From Lates calcarifer (Eukaryota; Chordata; Actinopteri; Centropomidae), in the NCBI RefSeq assembly GCF_001640805.2, contig NC_066853.1:20483242-20547241 (forward strand): a DNA stretch of 64,000 nt. Reading direction: 5' to 3'. Below are positions 12,001 through 23,960 of this stretch, piece after piece. How positions within the stretch are numbered: position 1 is the stretch's first letter; every line of letters starts with the position of its first letter. The notes under the pieces were generated by a model. The model was not told where the DNA came from. It did not search any database and was given only the letters and a program-made list of their open reading frames with translations. Both the position numbers and the translations under genes were made by a program.

Positions 12001-15000
12001 ACTGACCTGTTGCAGGAACATCTGCAGAGACTCCTGGCTCAAGATCATACTGGAGCCCTGGTTGGTGAGCAGTAACCTCCCTGGACTGTGCTGAGCCTGA
12101 GGGGGGACCAGCCCCACCGCTGTGACAGAGGAGGAGGTGGACACAGACATGGACGGAGAAGAGGAGGGTACTGTGATAGCCGTGGACACAGAGGAAGTTG
12201 GTTGCATGGCCAGGATAGAGGGCTGTGGCACATGCTGTTGAGTGGGATGAGCAGCCTGGTCCGTGGAGCTACCGAGCACAGTGACACACTCTCCAGGCTG
12301 GCCTTGAGCCATGGTTGCTGCTCCTGTGCTGCTGCTGCTGGGGACTCCACCTGGCTGAGGTTGTAGGGCTGGCTGAAGGGTGACTGCTGGGCTCAGCCCC
12401 TCCACTTGACTCAGCATGGTCAGGGAGTTCTGGATAGGCATGCCCTGTATGACTGTCTGGGCATGACCTGAGACAGTGTGGGTCTGTGTCTGGCTTTGAC
12501 TCTGAGCCAGTGACACAGGCATCTGAAAGAGGGTGGGTGTGCCCATCTGGCCAGGCTGGAGCTGAATGGGTCCAGAGAGGATGTGAGCAGCCCCAGGGTG
12601 GCCCTGCGAAGTCAACACCTGACCCAAGTTGATGTTCTGGTTTGCAGTTAAAATCTGGTTTGCAATGAGCTGTCCACCAGGACCCTGGCTAGTTATGATG
12701 TGACCCCCAGGGTGCTGGGTCAGGATCTGCCCGCCTGCCTGTAGCTGTGGCAGGAGAAACTGGTGGTTCTGACCCTGCAGAACTGTCTGAGGGGGAATAA
12801 CGATGCTGCCTGATTGGTTTAATAAGTGTACACTGAGGGGCTTGCCAGACGGTTGTGCTGCTTGTTGCTTGAACAGGGTTTGTTGAAACTGGGGGCCTTG
12901 TGTTGTGGCTTGAGTACTTAGGACAACGTTAGAGCCTGGCTTTCCTGTCAGGAAGGCTACATTCTGTGCAGCAGACACTGGAAGTTGCTGCAGCCCTAGA
13001 GCCTTGTGGGCATCGTTTTGCAGGGGTTGGGGTGTTGGCTGTGGCGGCTGCTGCTGCTGCTGCTGTTGTTGCTGTTTGAAGAGTTTCGCTTGGATGGCTC
13101 CCCCCTGAGGGGGTTTAGGCTGAATGGGTGTCGGTGTGCGTTGGATGATTACGTTCTGCATGATTTGGCCTTGAGTTTGTGTCTGGGGTCCAATTCCTGA
13201 ACTTAGAGGGTTGCTGCCAAAGCCCACAAGCCCAGCAGGAGCAGTCATTGTACCACCACTGCTGCTGTTTGTGGTGCTGACACAAACAGCCGGTCCATTT
13301 AAAGCTGGAGATCCCAAAGTGGCTTTGTTACCTTGGATCAGAAGTCCACCTCCTGAGCCTCCAAGCCCCGCCTGAGAGCCAGCACCTGATACCTCTGGCC
13401 CAGACTGGTGCAGCTGGTAACCACTCATGGCTTTAGCCAGGATTGGCTGACCAGACTGATTGATAGTCATGACTGTGGGCTGACCCACAACCTGAATCTG
13501 TCCAATACCCAAATGTCCAGACTGACTCCCATTAGGAAGAGCTTGGAGACTTGAAATGGGTTGAAGCGTCACATTTCCCAGGCCCACAGGCTGCATAAAT
13601 GGCTGAACGCTAATGGCCTTGTTCATGACCTGGGATTGGAGCTGAAGGCCCTGCTGAGCAAGCACTGACCCCAGCATGTCAGCTGTGGCATTGGGGGGAG
13701 TAGCAGTGGTGCTCGGAGCAGAACCAGGGAAAATTGCTGCTGCTCCCCCAACACCAACTCCTATGCCTACACCAACAGCAGTGCCTCCAGCCCCAGAGAG
13801 GCTGGCATCAGGCAGCGTCTGAACCACCTGTGTAAGGCCTGGAATTCCAAAGGAGCCCAGGTCCAGCTCAGCTTCTGCCTCCTGTAAGCTTTGCTCTGTG
13901 ATGTTGGCTTCAGCCAAGCTCTGCTGAAGGATGTCACATGGCTCGTGATTTGTCCCAATGCCATTGCTCCCACCTTCACCACCTGGGGATCCTCCCAAGA
14001 TGTCTTCATCCTCCAGGAAGTCCAGGTCCACACTGACTCTGGGCAGGCCTGCCGGCTCACTGGCCGACAGCTGGACTGCAGGCTGGACCTCTGGAACATG
14101 GCCCTTATAGGAAAGGAGGAAAGGGCAGAGGAAAGAAGTGAAACCAGGTGATGGATGAATTTTGATGGCTTGATCTAGATGCGATGGTGAGGAGTGTAAC
14201 AGAGTTAACGGAGAACTGCGGACATGAAAACCCCACTAAAACCTCCTGTCACATTGCAGCAAATCAAAGCTTGTAGAGTGTAGGTATGTTAGTGGAAAGG
14301 GAGGGTATTTGGAGATGCATGCTACATAGATGGATAGAAAACAGAAGGAAGAGGATTGGGGGATTTTACTCACCCCAGTGGTAGAGAAGAACGAGCTGGA
14401 GGGGTCACTCGAACCATCCAAAAGGTCGTCAGTGTCCAACTACAGACACACCCACCCAGGATAGGACAGACAGAAACCAAAGGCACCCAAACCAGCAGGC
14501 AAAAGCCACCAGGACAGAGAAACATACAGACCATCAAACAGAGGAGGAGGGCAAGGAAGGACAGAACACAGTCCAGAGAACCCAGATCATAAAGAACCAG
14601 TGAAAAGATAAGCGACAGGGGGGCAAAATGATAGGGATAACACAGAGTTGGGAAGCGTTAGTATTAGCATTTCTCATTTTGTGAATTAGCCGAATAAAAA
14701 GGGAAGGCAGGCTGAAACCATAAATAGTGAAATCAAAAAACAAAGACAACCATTAAGCAGAGAGAGCAGTTTAAAAAAAGTAAATGAAAGCAGTGAGGGG
14801 CGTGGGTTTAAGGGTATATCAACGTGTAATCTGAAAGTGACTTAAGTACGGAATCACTCAAGCTCCAACTAAAACGTGCACAATTAAAGACTCCTCATCA
14901 CATCAATTACAAACCTATTTTTTGAAACTAGAAATCACAAGCCTAACAAATGTGACTTCTTGAACTTATTTCCCCCTTTTGTACTCACATGGGTCTCAGA

Positions 15001-15172
15001 TCCATGAAGAAAGTCATTGAGAGCTTCTGGGTCACTGCAGGAAAAAAACAATATAAATCACACCAGGACTTAAAAGATGACGGAAGAGCTTGTTGCAATA
15101 TTGCATGTTGCATTTCTCAACACTGACTTACCAAATTACATCTAGAAGGCACCTGCCGTCTTCATCATCCAT
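6056..15172 (-). CDS. bicra: BRD4-interacting chromatin-remodelling complex-associated protein (BICRA/GLTSCR1)
   Basis: BICRA is a defining nuclear subunit of the non-canonical BAF (SWI/SNF) complex and binds BRD9 and BRD4. Fourteen coding exons on the minus strand: 15172-15132, 15034-14989, 14439-14374, 14103-12007, 11817-11629, 10285-9662, 9473-9269, 9172-9075, 8948-8814, 8703-8654, 8567-8419, 8319-8225, 8126-8024, 7911-6056. They join to 5754 bases, or 1917 residues, longer than the roughly 1560 of human BICRA. The N-terminus MDDEDGRCLLDVI and the DLDFLEDEDIL motif are diagnostic. The GLTSCR1 domain (KMPFSAEPSKEAR, MLEQLRKQQGSVLHP) begins near residue 1172. A basic ARRRIGLKLKIKQ block lies near 1485, and the acidic SDSPDMD...AIDSILNLQQ motif ends near 1847. 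Between these the protein is low-complexity, rich in Gln, Ser and Pro, with a Q tract (about 13045-13078) and a Pro-Ala repeat (7638-7722). Confidence 0.93.
7638..7722 (-). repeat. bicra: Proline-alanine coding minisatellite in bicra last exon
   Basis: Hexanucleotide units GCAGGA, GCTGGA and GCCGGA occur in homogeneous blocks on the plus strand. On the bicra strand they encode an uninterrupted run of about 14 Pro-Ala pairs. The unit order (all GCT, then all GCC) suggests expansion by unequal exchange or slippage. On the opposite strand it reads as Gly-Ala, which creates a long antisense open frame that is not a gene. Confidence 0.85.
10473..10695. mobile_element. Candidate non-autonomous inverted-repeat element (MITE) in a bicra intron
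   Basis: The left end GGGCTGGGCGATA and the right end TATCGCCCAACCC are imperfect inverted repeats 223 bases apart, with an AT-rich interior and no coding potential. The GGGCTGGGCGATATGG end is one I know as common in teleost genomes. No clear target-site duplication is visible in the flanks. Confidence 0.6.
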
Positions 15173-17106
15173 GACAACTGTTAAAGATGAAAAAGGTTTT
15201 AAAGTCCACTTATGATTTATTTAATCATCAAAACTAAATACAACAACAACACAAACAAAAAACTACTGATTGCTCAAATGCATAATATTTTCAACTATGT
15301 GTACATAGTTACATTTCTTGTTTATTGTTTCAACATCACAACACTGTGTGATATTTCAGCTGTTCACTGCTTAGTGACACAGTGAGGTTTGAGTGCTGGT
15401 TTGTAGTTATATTTTGACAGGAGTTAGCCTCATCTAGGCAGTGATGTCACCTGGTTATACATTATTGACAATCATTTAATAGTCAAAAATTACAATGACA
15501 TTTGATGGATTCTTTCAGCAGTCTGACACAATATCATTATCACAAATTTTCAGCATGGATTGTTCCCTTTAGGAAGTAAATATCTTACTACTGTGTTGCT
15601 GTAGCATACACTGTGCAAGACAGAACCAAAAAAACACAAAAATCTTAATATGCTGCTCTCAGATTGTTGGTCTAGATATTTTTCAGTGGATCACAGACTT
15701 AACTCGAAGATAACTTTTAATTAAGCTTCTTAACAAATTTTTGATTGTATGGGGCACACAGTTGGTTGGTAATTACGAGTACAAATTCTACCATAGACCA
15801 AATATAGACACCTGTAGTTCTTTTGGTTAGTCTAAAATCATTGCCAACAGTGGATAGTTCATTTTTTAATCTCACAACCCCTGTAGTTTTTCATATTCAA
15901 ATAATGATAATGACTCAAAACATGACATCATCTATTGCTGTCCGTCATCTAGTTTGCTGCGAGTCTTGTGAGAATAGAGAAATCACAGAAGCAACAATGA
16001 AAGGTTGTTGACTTCAACAACTACGTTAACAATTACAATTACGGTGTGTTAAATATAACTTACATATTCACATATGAACTCATCCTTATCGTAAATTGCA
16101 ATGTGTTATTATTTTACATAAGCTAAATAACCAAAAACATCTGCTGTAATGAAATCAACAAGAGATCAAAAAGCCGATATGTTTGCTACACTCCGAGAAA
16201 CAGCGGATAGAAATAGACAACAAACTGAAAACGCGCGGTTTTCACACAGCCTGAAAAGATATCGACTGCGGGCTGTCGCTGAATTTACCACAAGTCTCAA
16301 CAACTGTACACAATACTTTCAGTACCACACACACACACACAAGAAGTCGCCAAATAATACAAGCAAATATATTACCGAGGTTATGACGGGGAGCTGTACC
16401 CAGTTACCGCTCTAAAAAGGCAGCGGATCGTAGCCATTACTCGGTCAGAGCAGAGCCAGTGCGCAGGATATGAATGGAGACGCTGCAAGCGGCTAGCTAC
16501 ATGCTAGCTGGTGTTTTCAAAGAGCTTTGCATGCATATTTGGCTGATTCGTTACAACACACATTATTTAACCACTACGCGACTGACTTAAGACTTTAATT
16601 TAATAAAACGTTAGGTTTCAAAAGCCCGTTTCACCTCTATTTCCAGCATTTTGATGCATCTGGGTTGAATTTCGTTAGCCTAGCTAGCTAGCCTGCTAAG
16701 CCAACTAGCTATCAACAATATTCAGACGTACGGCTAGCTTGAGCCTTTGACATTCAAAACAAACCACCGACTGACACATTTTTAACATTCGTTTTGCACA
16801 GCGGGTCCTCGATTCAACCAAGAAAAGGCAATATTGATTGCTTAGAACTGTAAACGCAATTGCGTAGCGAGCTATCTGTCTCCCATTGCAAGCAAAATAT
16901 GAGTTAATGTTGGAATACTCTTGGATGAGGGGGGTATGCTTGGGAATTCGGTGGAAAATGACTATGTTTGCCGGGTCGTGCAACGGCGTGGCGTTTCGAT
17001 TGCGGTAGCGGTGCAGTTTGCGGGTTGTCTGCAGTGCGTGAATACCGCAGGTTTGTTAGAGTTATTCGGATTAATAGAGAAAAATGCTGTTTTATAACAA
17101 ACTCAC

Positions 17107-17215
17107 CCGAGACGATAGAGGTGCAGGCAGCGCGGGGTCTCCAGGACAGCCTCGCACGGGCTGCTGTACAGGACCCAACTACTGGCAGGAAACAGCAGAC
17201 TTCCGTTTTGCCTGA
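17107..17215 (-). promoter_or_regulatory. bicra: Probable bicra non-coding first exon and core promoter
   Basis: A consensus donor (TCTCGG|GTGAGT) at 17107/17106 on the minus strand would end an untranslated exon. It would splice to the acceptor TTTAACAG just upstream of 15177, leaving five bases before the bicra ATG. A CGGAAGT ETS-type site (17198-17204, minus strand) fits a TATA-less promoter. The transcription start itself is not visible. Confidence 0.5.
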
Positions 17216-17229
17216 TCGAAATCTGTGAC

Positions 17230-18690
17230 TCCTCTGTGCTCCTTATCGACCTACACTTTCACTTAAGTTTCAGGTTTGAAGTTGAACATTTTTCCTCAGT
17301 AAAGTTTGTCGCTTTTTTGCTATAAGAATGGAGTCAAAAACAAACAAAATAAAAACAGTAGATTTGTGCATGTGGATTGTAATCTAACAAAAGGATCTCA
17401 TGTGGAGAAAAAAAACATGTAACCTTTTTTTTTTTTGCCCGAGTTGGTGCAATCCCTGATCAATAGAAAAATGTCAAGACAAAGGTATACATACAGTATT
17501 TTCACAGTCTTTAAGGCCTCTCTATCAATCCCATGCTTGAATTCACAAAAAACTACCAGACTGCAGTTTGTCACACAGAAACAGAAAAACAACGAGGTTG
17601 GTAAATAACAAACAGTGCAATCAAAGGGTAAATTATGTACAATAACTAAATAACACATTAAAATAAACAATAAATATAAATAACAGGAAAAATAGATACT
17701 AATGATGAACCCATAACTATGCATTCTGACTGAAAGCCTGCACTGGGACCACTGGAACTACATAGGTTCACCAGATGAATCAGTATAGGGGGCTTTTTCA
17801 GCGTGTGACTTGTGTAAGATGATTTGTCTCCAACTTCTTATTCCAAGAGGAGTCAATATGATGACAGTAATGTCATGTTTATCAATATCAATTAATATAT
17901 CAATTAATATTAAAAATCATTATCTGGGCGAATTATAATATGTTTAGGAAAACTCTCAGTTTCAGACAGGAGGGGATCCATAAACCCTTTATGATCCTGC
18001 TTTATTTTATATTTATAGCATTCATATTTGCTGACTAAATGCGCGTAGCTTACCTACCATGATCATAATTTCCATCTGTTCATGGCCATCTGTTTATAAC
18101 CCAAGGTTCAATAAGACCATGTAGTGGGACAATGACCAGAAAAAAATTACATTAAAATGGCTGCAGATGGATAGGTAAATGTGAATAGCACAAATGACAT
18201 GTTAAGTTAATAGGACGATTTCAATAAGATAGGGCCTACAGTATGTAGGCCAGTACGGTGTATAGGTATGGTGTGATGTTCATTAGTTCTAGGGAGGAGG
18301 CGAAGGAAAAAATTTGTAGTTCATTATCATATGGTATTTGTACATTGCTTTATAAATTAGATAACCAAGTAAAATAGTCACGTTAGGTATGACCGGCATC
18401 ATAGAATCGTATTTTTTTCTATGGGCCATACGTTTAGTATAAGATGCTTTTAGATTTGTCAGAAATATTACACTTGTTGGCGAAGAGATACACATGATAT
18501 AATGAGAAGTTGTTATTTAACAATGAGTGAAAGTGATTAGTGTTTGGTACCATCGTAATTTAGGTGCTAGTATGGTTAATATTTGGCTGGTATGTCTTTG
18601 TTAGTTTCTGAATTAAGCAGCAATCTCTTTTCAATTACAATATGTTGAGGAATATGGAGAATGGTGCTTACGAAGAGCACCTGAATGCAG
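17230..18690. other. Intergenic region between divergently transcribed bicra and napa
   Basis: AT-rich sequence without a recognisable exon. A short tandem of TATCAATTAA-like units lies at about 17884-17912. In human, ZNF541 sits between NAPA and BICRA; I see no zinc-finger or Myb-like exon here. Confidence 0.5.
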
Positions 18691-18714
18691 CAGCGGTCTG
18701 TTCAGCGCTCTCGT

Positions 18715-18724
18715 GTCACATGAC
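18715..18724. promoter_or_regulatory. napa: M-box/E-box-like site in napa promoter
   Basis: GTCACATGAC, containing the TCACATGA core recognised by MITF/TFE-family bHLH factors, lies about 130 bases upstream of the napa ATG. It is seen directly; binding is inference. Confidence 0.35.
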
Positions 18725-18851
18725 AGGGGTGATGCTTACTTCAGGGCTGGTGATGTGACAAGGCAAAGCCACTGCCGCTAGCACAGGTTAGCGAGTTTGT
18801 TGACTTTCGCTTTTCCTCGTTCCTCCTCAAAATCAGAACAGCGACACGAAA

Positions 18852-21800
18852 ATGGACAATAGCGGGAAAGAAAAAGAAGCAACGGCCTTAATGGCGGAGG
18901 CCGAAAAGAAAGTGAAGTCCTCGCAGTCGTTTTTCGGAGCGCTGTTTGGGTGAGTATGTCGGCTAGCAACTGCTCAGCTAATTTTGTCAAGGAAAGGGCC
19001 AGCTAAGCGGAAGGTGGTCAGCTGTCAAAGAAAAAAAACAAAACAAAACAAAACAAAAAACAAAGACTCAAACATAGACAAACACTGAAGCTGCTGTGTA
19101 TCTCATGTTAAGTTGTTGTGATCAATGTTATGCGAGTGTGGTCAACGCTGCTGTTGAGCTACAAATGCAGCGTTATCTTCCCTCAGATCACTGCTGACCA
19201 CATTAGTGAGAATAAGTAACATATAGCTGTATGTAGCAGACCACGACTCTCAGTGCCACAGTTCCACCTGCTTCGATTCCTGTTTGAGGGTAGCTCTAAC
19301 AATGTCAGGTGCGGATAAAGTTATTGTAATAAAAGATAAATTGTGCAACATTTCATTTTGAATATTGACTGCAGTGTTGCAGCTGTAGCGCCATCACCTG
19401 GGGGGATCTTGCAAGGTCACTCGGTCATAGGCTAAAATCACATGTCAATCACATTTGTTTACAGTAGTCTGTGCATCAGAGTTAGTCAGGTAGTGAGTTA
19501 GATAAGCCACCACCCACGGTGCAGCTGAGCATGGATATAGCAACAAAAAATATGCAACTGGATTTTTATTTAACTCAAAGGTTGTTACAATAGTCTACAT
19601 GCATTCTCAAAGGCTGCATGCTGCGTATATACAACAGTCGCATGTTTGTACTTAAGCTTCAAGATGCAAGGGTACATGTATTTGGGTCTGGATAATATGG
19701 TTGAAATCATTGTCATGGTATTCATAACAATAGCTCTCTGATACCAATGTAGCTGTCACATTTGCTCAATGAATGTAAAAATCATAATAATGTTCAGTTT
19801 AATAAACTAACTTTGGCAGGCTCAACACATTTGGTTAGTTTATTATTGATATTTTACCAGACTAATTAATCAGGACACAGTATGTTCATTTATTCACAAT
19901 ATGATTCCCCTGAAGATAAGTTAACTATAATATTTGATTATTATCAAGCCCAGTTTGTCATCATTATATTACATATGAGTGCGTGATCTTTGTCAGTATC
20001 ACCCAGCAACAGTCTGTATGAGTCTCACCAAAGACTAAACTCAAACAAATGGAATAAAAAAAGTAAATGAAGACTCCTCTGTTAACTAAATACATGTGCT
20101 GTCACACAGGGGATCCTCCAAGCTGGAAGAGGCCTGTGACATATATGTGAGGGCAGCCAACATGTACAAAATGGCCAAGAATTGGTGTGGTAAGATGATT
20201 ATTACAGTTTGAATGAATAAGTGTAATGATTACCTTTTACCTATTGATGTCTGCAAGAACTTTCTATCATCTAAAATGCAACATTTTCTTTTCAGCTGCA
20301 GGGAATGCGTTCTCCCAAGCTGCTCGCCTTCACCTGCAGATGCAGAGCAAACACGATGCAGCGACTAACTTCATAGATGCTGGAAATGCCTTTAAAAAAG
20401 CAGATCCGCAAGGTAAGAATCAAGAATCAAGAATTCTTTATTGTCATTATGCTTGCACATAACGAAATTTTGTTTGTAACTTTCGACTTTGAAGAAGGCA
20501 CAATGCTTTAAGTTACACAAACAGAAACACATAAACCAACTATAAACACACCATAAACATACTATACATATGTGCAAAAGAAAAATAAAATAGAATAGAA
20601 TTATTTACAGCTCATTCCATAGCGCAGTTAAGAAATGCGGATGTGGACAAATGAATTCTCTGCCTTGAGGAAAAAAATGGAAATAAATAATGACATTGAG
20701 ACCAGTGGTCACCATCTTTCATGCACAGGAGTACTGTTCAATAATTGCAGTCAATTGCAGTCATGTGTCTTAATATTGTTTCTTCTCTCAACAGAGGCCA
20801 TAAACTGCCTAAACCGAGCTATTGAGATATACACCGACATGGTGAGTCTATTAACAGGAAACTCTTCTTAGTTCCTTTCAATTATTGAATTTGAAAAATT
20901 CTTTTATATGTTTAGCATCTAATTGATTTATGGGACATATAACTCCTCCTGTTGACCTCTTCTCTCATGTGGGTTTTTGGATTTAGGGGCGCTTCACCAT
21001 CGCAGCCAAGCATCACATCACCATCGCTGAAATATATGAGACAGAGCTGGTGGATATCGACAAGGTCAGATGATCTGTTCTGTTTATTGTTTATTATTTT
21101 ATGTATAAATTCCAGAACGGATTCTTCAGTTTTAACTGCTGATCTGTTGTTTCAAACCGTCAAATTATCTCCAGTGAAACACAAACATGGTAAAGCTATG
21201 TTTTATGCCAAATGTCCGACTTTGTCCAATTTCCATTCCAGGCCATTGCTCATTATGAACAAGCAGCTGATTATTACAAAGGGGAAGAATCCACCAGGTG
21301 ACTATTCTGAATGAGTAATGCTTACTCTTACTTGCTCTTCGGCTGTGATGTTTTATATGCCGGTGTATTTTTTCTTTTTTCTTTTCTTTTTTCTTCTCTT
21401 AATTTTTTTTTATTTTACAGCTTTGTTTTATAATAGTGCAGTTGCATTACTTATCAGTCTTCAACCCTTGATTTAGGTGAATATATTTAGAGAAGCTGCT
21501 TCTTCATTTTTCCATTTCAGCTCTGCAAACAAGTGCCTTCTGAAAGTAGCAACCTACGCAGCTCAGCTGGAGCAGTACCCAAAAGCTATTGAGATCTATG
21601 AACAGGTGAGATAATGTTCAGCAGCATGTTATCAGTGGCTGCAGGGGCTGGAGTAACAAAACAAACCTGAACTGTACTTTGTGTTTTAGGTTGGAACCCA
21701 CGCAATGGACAGTACGCTCCTGAAATACAGTGCCAAGGATCATTTCTTCAAGGCAGCGCTCTGTCACTTCTGTGTAGACATGCTGAATGCAAAAGTAAGT

Positions 21801-22790
21801 CCACACGTAATTTGTGTTCACATAGAGTAAATTGCAACACAAGCCAACACTAACATTCATCGTCTTGTCACCCAGCTTGCTGTGCAGAAGTATGAAGAAA
21901 TGTTTCCGGCTTTTTCAGACTCGAGAGAATGCAAACTGTTGAAGGTAGGGTTTGCTGGTATTTTGGCTCTAAAATCCTCAAAAACAAACAAACAAAAAAC
22001 GGAATAATCCTCTGAGGCATAGGGAGGTGAGGCTTATGGAGAGCAGTTTAATGAATCAGTCTACTGAGATAAATCTTCCAACTTTTTGTTTTCTCTGTGC
22101 TCTGGTCTCTGTTGTTGCTCTTTTCAATAAAACTCTTGATGAACTTGCCAGCATCTACTAAGGGATCTACTACATTGTAAGAACCAGTCAGCTAAACCAG
22201 TAAAGTTAAGGCCTGACCTCAGCAGTTCTGATTGGAGTAGGAAGGCCATGCTGGTGTATAAATACAGACATGTAGACTTTGTATTGTTATTTTGGCATCT
22301 CAGTTGTATCACATAAAGTTTCTACACTTGCCTCCAGATATAGTTTTGGCTATGGTCCCCCTTTCTTATGTACAGCAGTGATGTAAAAATGTTTTTTTTT
22401 TTTTTTAATCTAACCAGAAACTTCTAGATGCTTATGAAGAACAGAATGTGGATGCCTATACTGATTCGGTGAGTAGACGGTTCTCTTTCAGCAGAATAAA
22501 GGCCATGTAGCCAAGGTTTTTAATTGAAGCTGTAAAAAAAATGAGTTTTGTGCTGTTACTTTTACATTAGGTAATAAAAACCAGAACAAACATGCCACGC
22601 CATACAACCCAACCTTTTCCTCTTTGTGGTGTTTTAATACATTTGGAATCTGGATAATTTTACCAATGGTTCACTACTCCTGTCTCAGGTGAAGGAATAC
22701 GACACCATTTCACGGTTGGACCAGTGGCTCACCACCATGCTTCTCCGCATCAAGAAAACCATACAGGACGACGAGAGCGACCTTCGCTGA
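18852..22790 (+). CDS. napa: Alpha-soluble NSF attachment protein (alpha-SNAP)
   Basis: Alpha-SNAP is a cytosolic adaptor that recruits the ATPase NSF to assembled SNARE complexes and drives their disassembly after vesicle fusion. Eleven exons: 18852-18949, 20110-20189, 20296-20412, 20795-20841, 20987-21064, 21242-21297, 21521-21605, 21690-21794, 21876-21944, 22418-22468, 22689-22790. They join to 888 bases, giving 295 residues, the same length as human alpha-SNAP. The start MDNSGKE is conserved. The membrane-contact loop keeps F27 and F28 ([10 protein letters not shown]). The all-helical TPR-like repeats follow. The end DLR puts Leu294, which in mammals is needed to stimulate NSF, in the expected place. 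[10 protein letters not shown] and LLKYSAKD identify the alpha/beta SNAP subfamily; the choice of alpha over beta rests on the N-terminus and on synteny with bicra. Confidence 0.95.
20414..20611. repeat. Dispersed repeat in napa intron 3
   Basis: The stretch starts four bases into the intron with a seven-base unit (AAGAATC) repeated about three times. It continues with TTCTTTATTGTCATTATGC and ACGAAATTTTG, a combination I recognise from common teleost interspersed repeats, and ends in an A-rich tail with TAGAATAGAATT. There is no coding capacity. The family name is not determined. Confidence 0.5.
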
Positions 22791-23960
22791 CTTCCCTCCG
22801 CACTCGTCCTCAAGCCCTCAACAGCTGACTTGTTTTGCCTTGAGCCTGTCACTTCCATTCTAGCAGCAATCTCTTAATTCTTTGACCATTAGCCCTTATA
22901 TTCCTTCACAGGTTCTGTGTTTCCTTCCTACCATCTGCAGTATTTTTTTTTCCTTGCCTTTTTAATCCACTCAACTCAATGTTCCAAAAATTATGGTCTC
23001 TATACTGTAGGTATGAACACTATTTTCCTGAGTGCACACTGCACACAGTATGTTAGTTGTATAATGTTATTATACAGGTATTGGCCCAATATTTAAAGTT
23101 TTCATAATTGGGCTGCAAATACCAAATACTCAAACCAGCACACTTACATAATAAAGGCTTTATTTTATTTTCGTTGTTATAAAATAGATGAGAGGATGCC
23201 AACTTACTAACACGTTGATCTACAAAATATATTTTCCAGGATGTGCTTTAGAATAAACTTAACTGACCAAAATGCCAATATCGACCAGAGCGGTCACATT
23301 GGTTTTTGGTAGTTTTTGAGTGCTCGAGTATAACGTAGATCATATCAGGGCATCTCTAATTAAACAGCACTTCGTCTCAGCTGTGGAGCTCCTCTCCAAG
23401 CAGAGAGGCTAAGAGTTTCTGAGGTTATTCCACAGCAAATACCCCCTCTGCCTTATACTGCGAAGTTCTCAGGACGTGAACAGCTAGATTTGATGAAAAA
23501 AAATTAATGCTTTTATCAAGCATTATCAATTAATTTGCTAATTGTTTTTGTCACTTCCATTTAAAGTGCTTTTATTCCACAAAAGAAGGTGAATAAAATT
23601 CATCCTCTGTGAACATTTGCATGGTTTGGTATGGATGAGAAAACTAGAGCAGACGTTTTCCACTGTATAGGAGATATTTCTCGAGTGTTTTTTTTTTTTT
23701 TTTTTTTTTTGGGTTGTCTGATTTGTGTTTGTTTTCTGTCATAATTAACCAGGCTGAAAAAAATAAAATAAAATCAGCATTTTTTTAAGGCCTACACGAG
23801 ATGCAATACAGTGAAGAAAAAAAAAGGAGCTTTACTGATCTGAACACTGTGCTCATGTATCCTCCCGATGATTTTGTCTATAGACAATTGGTCTTAAATA
23901 ATTTGTACATCCGTGATGTTTCCTGTTTGAATAAACCTGTCTCAGTATAGCATCCTGGGC
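22791..23960 (+). other. napa: napa 3' untranslated region
   Basis: No exon of another gene is seen. The most likely polyadenylation signal is AATAAA at 23930-23935. A poly(T) run at 23688-23710 and A-rich AAATAAAATAAAAT near 23761-23774 fall inside the UTR. If the distal signal is used, the UTR is about 1.15 kb. Confidence 0.55.
23930..23935 (+). promoter_or_regulatory. napa: Candidate napa polyadenylation signal
   Basis: Canonical AATAAA about 1140 bases after the napa stop, followed by a T/G-rich stretch (CCTGTCTCAG). It is the last canonical signal before sequence of different character. Confidence 0.5.

Noticed and set aside
12088..12366. Plus-strand open frame opposite bicra exon 4
   Set aside because: Shadow of a long Gln/Ser/Pro-rich coding exon on the other strand.
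17888..17912. Possible direct-repeat array
   Set aside because: Only about two units of a ten-base AT-rich word; not an array, and CRISPR is not expected in an animal genome.
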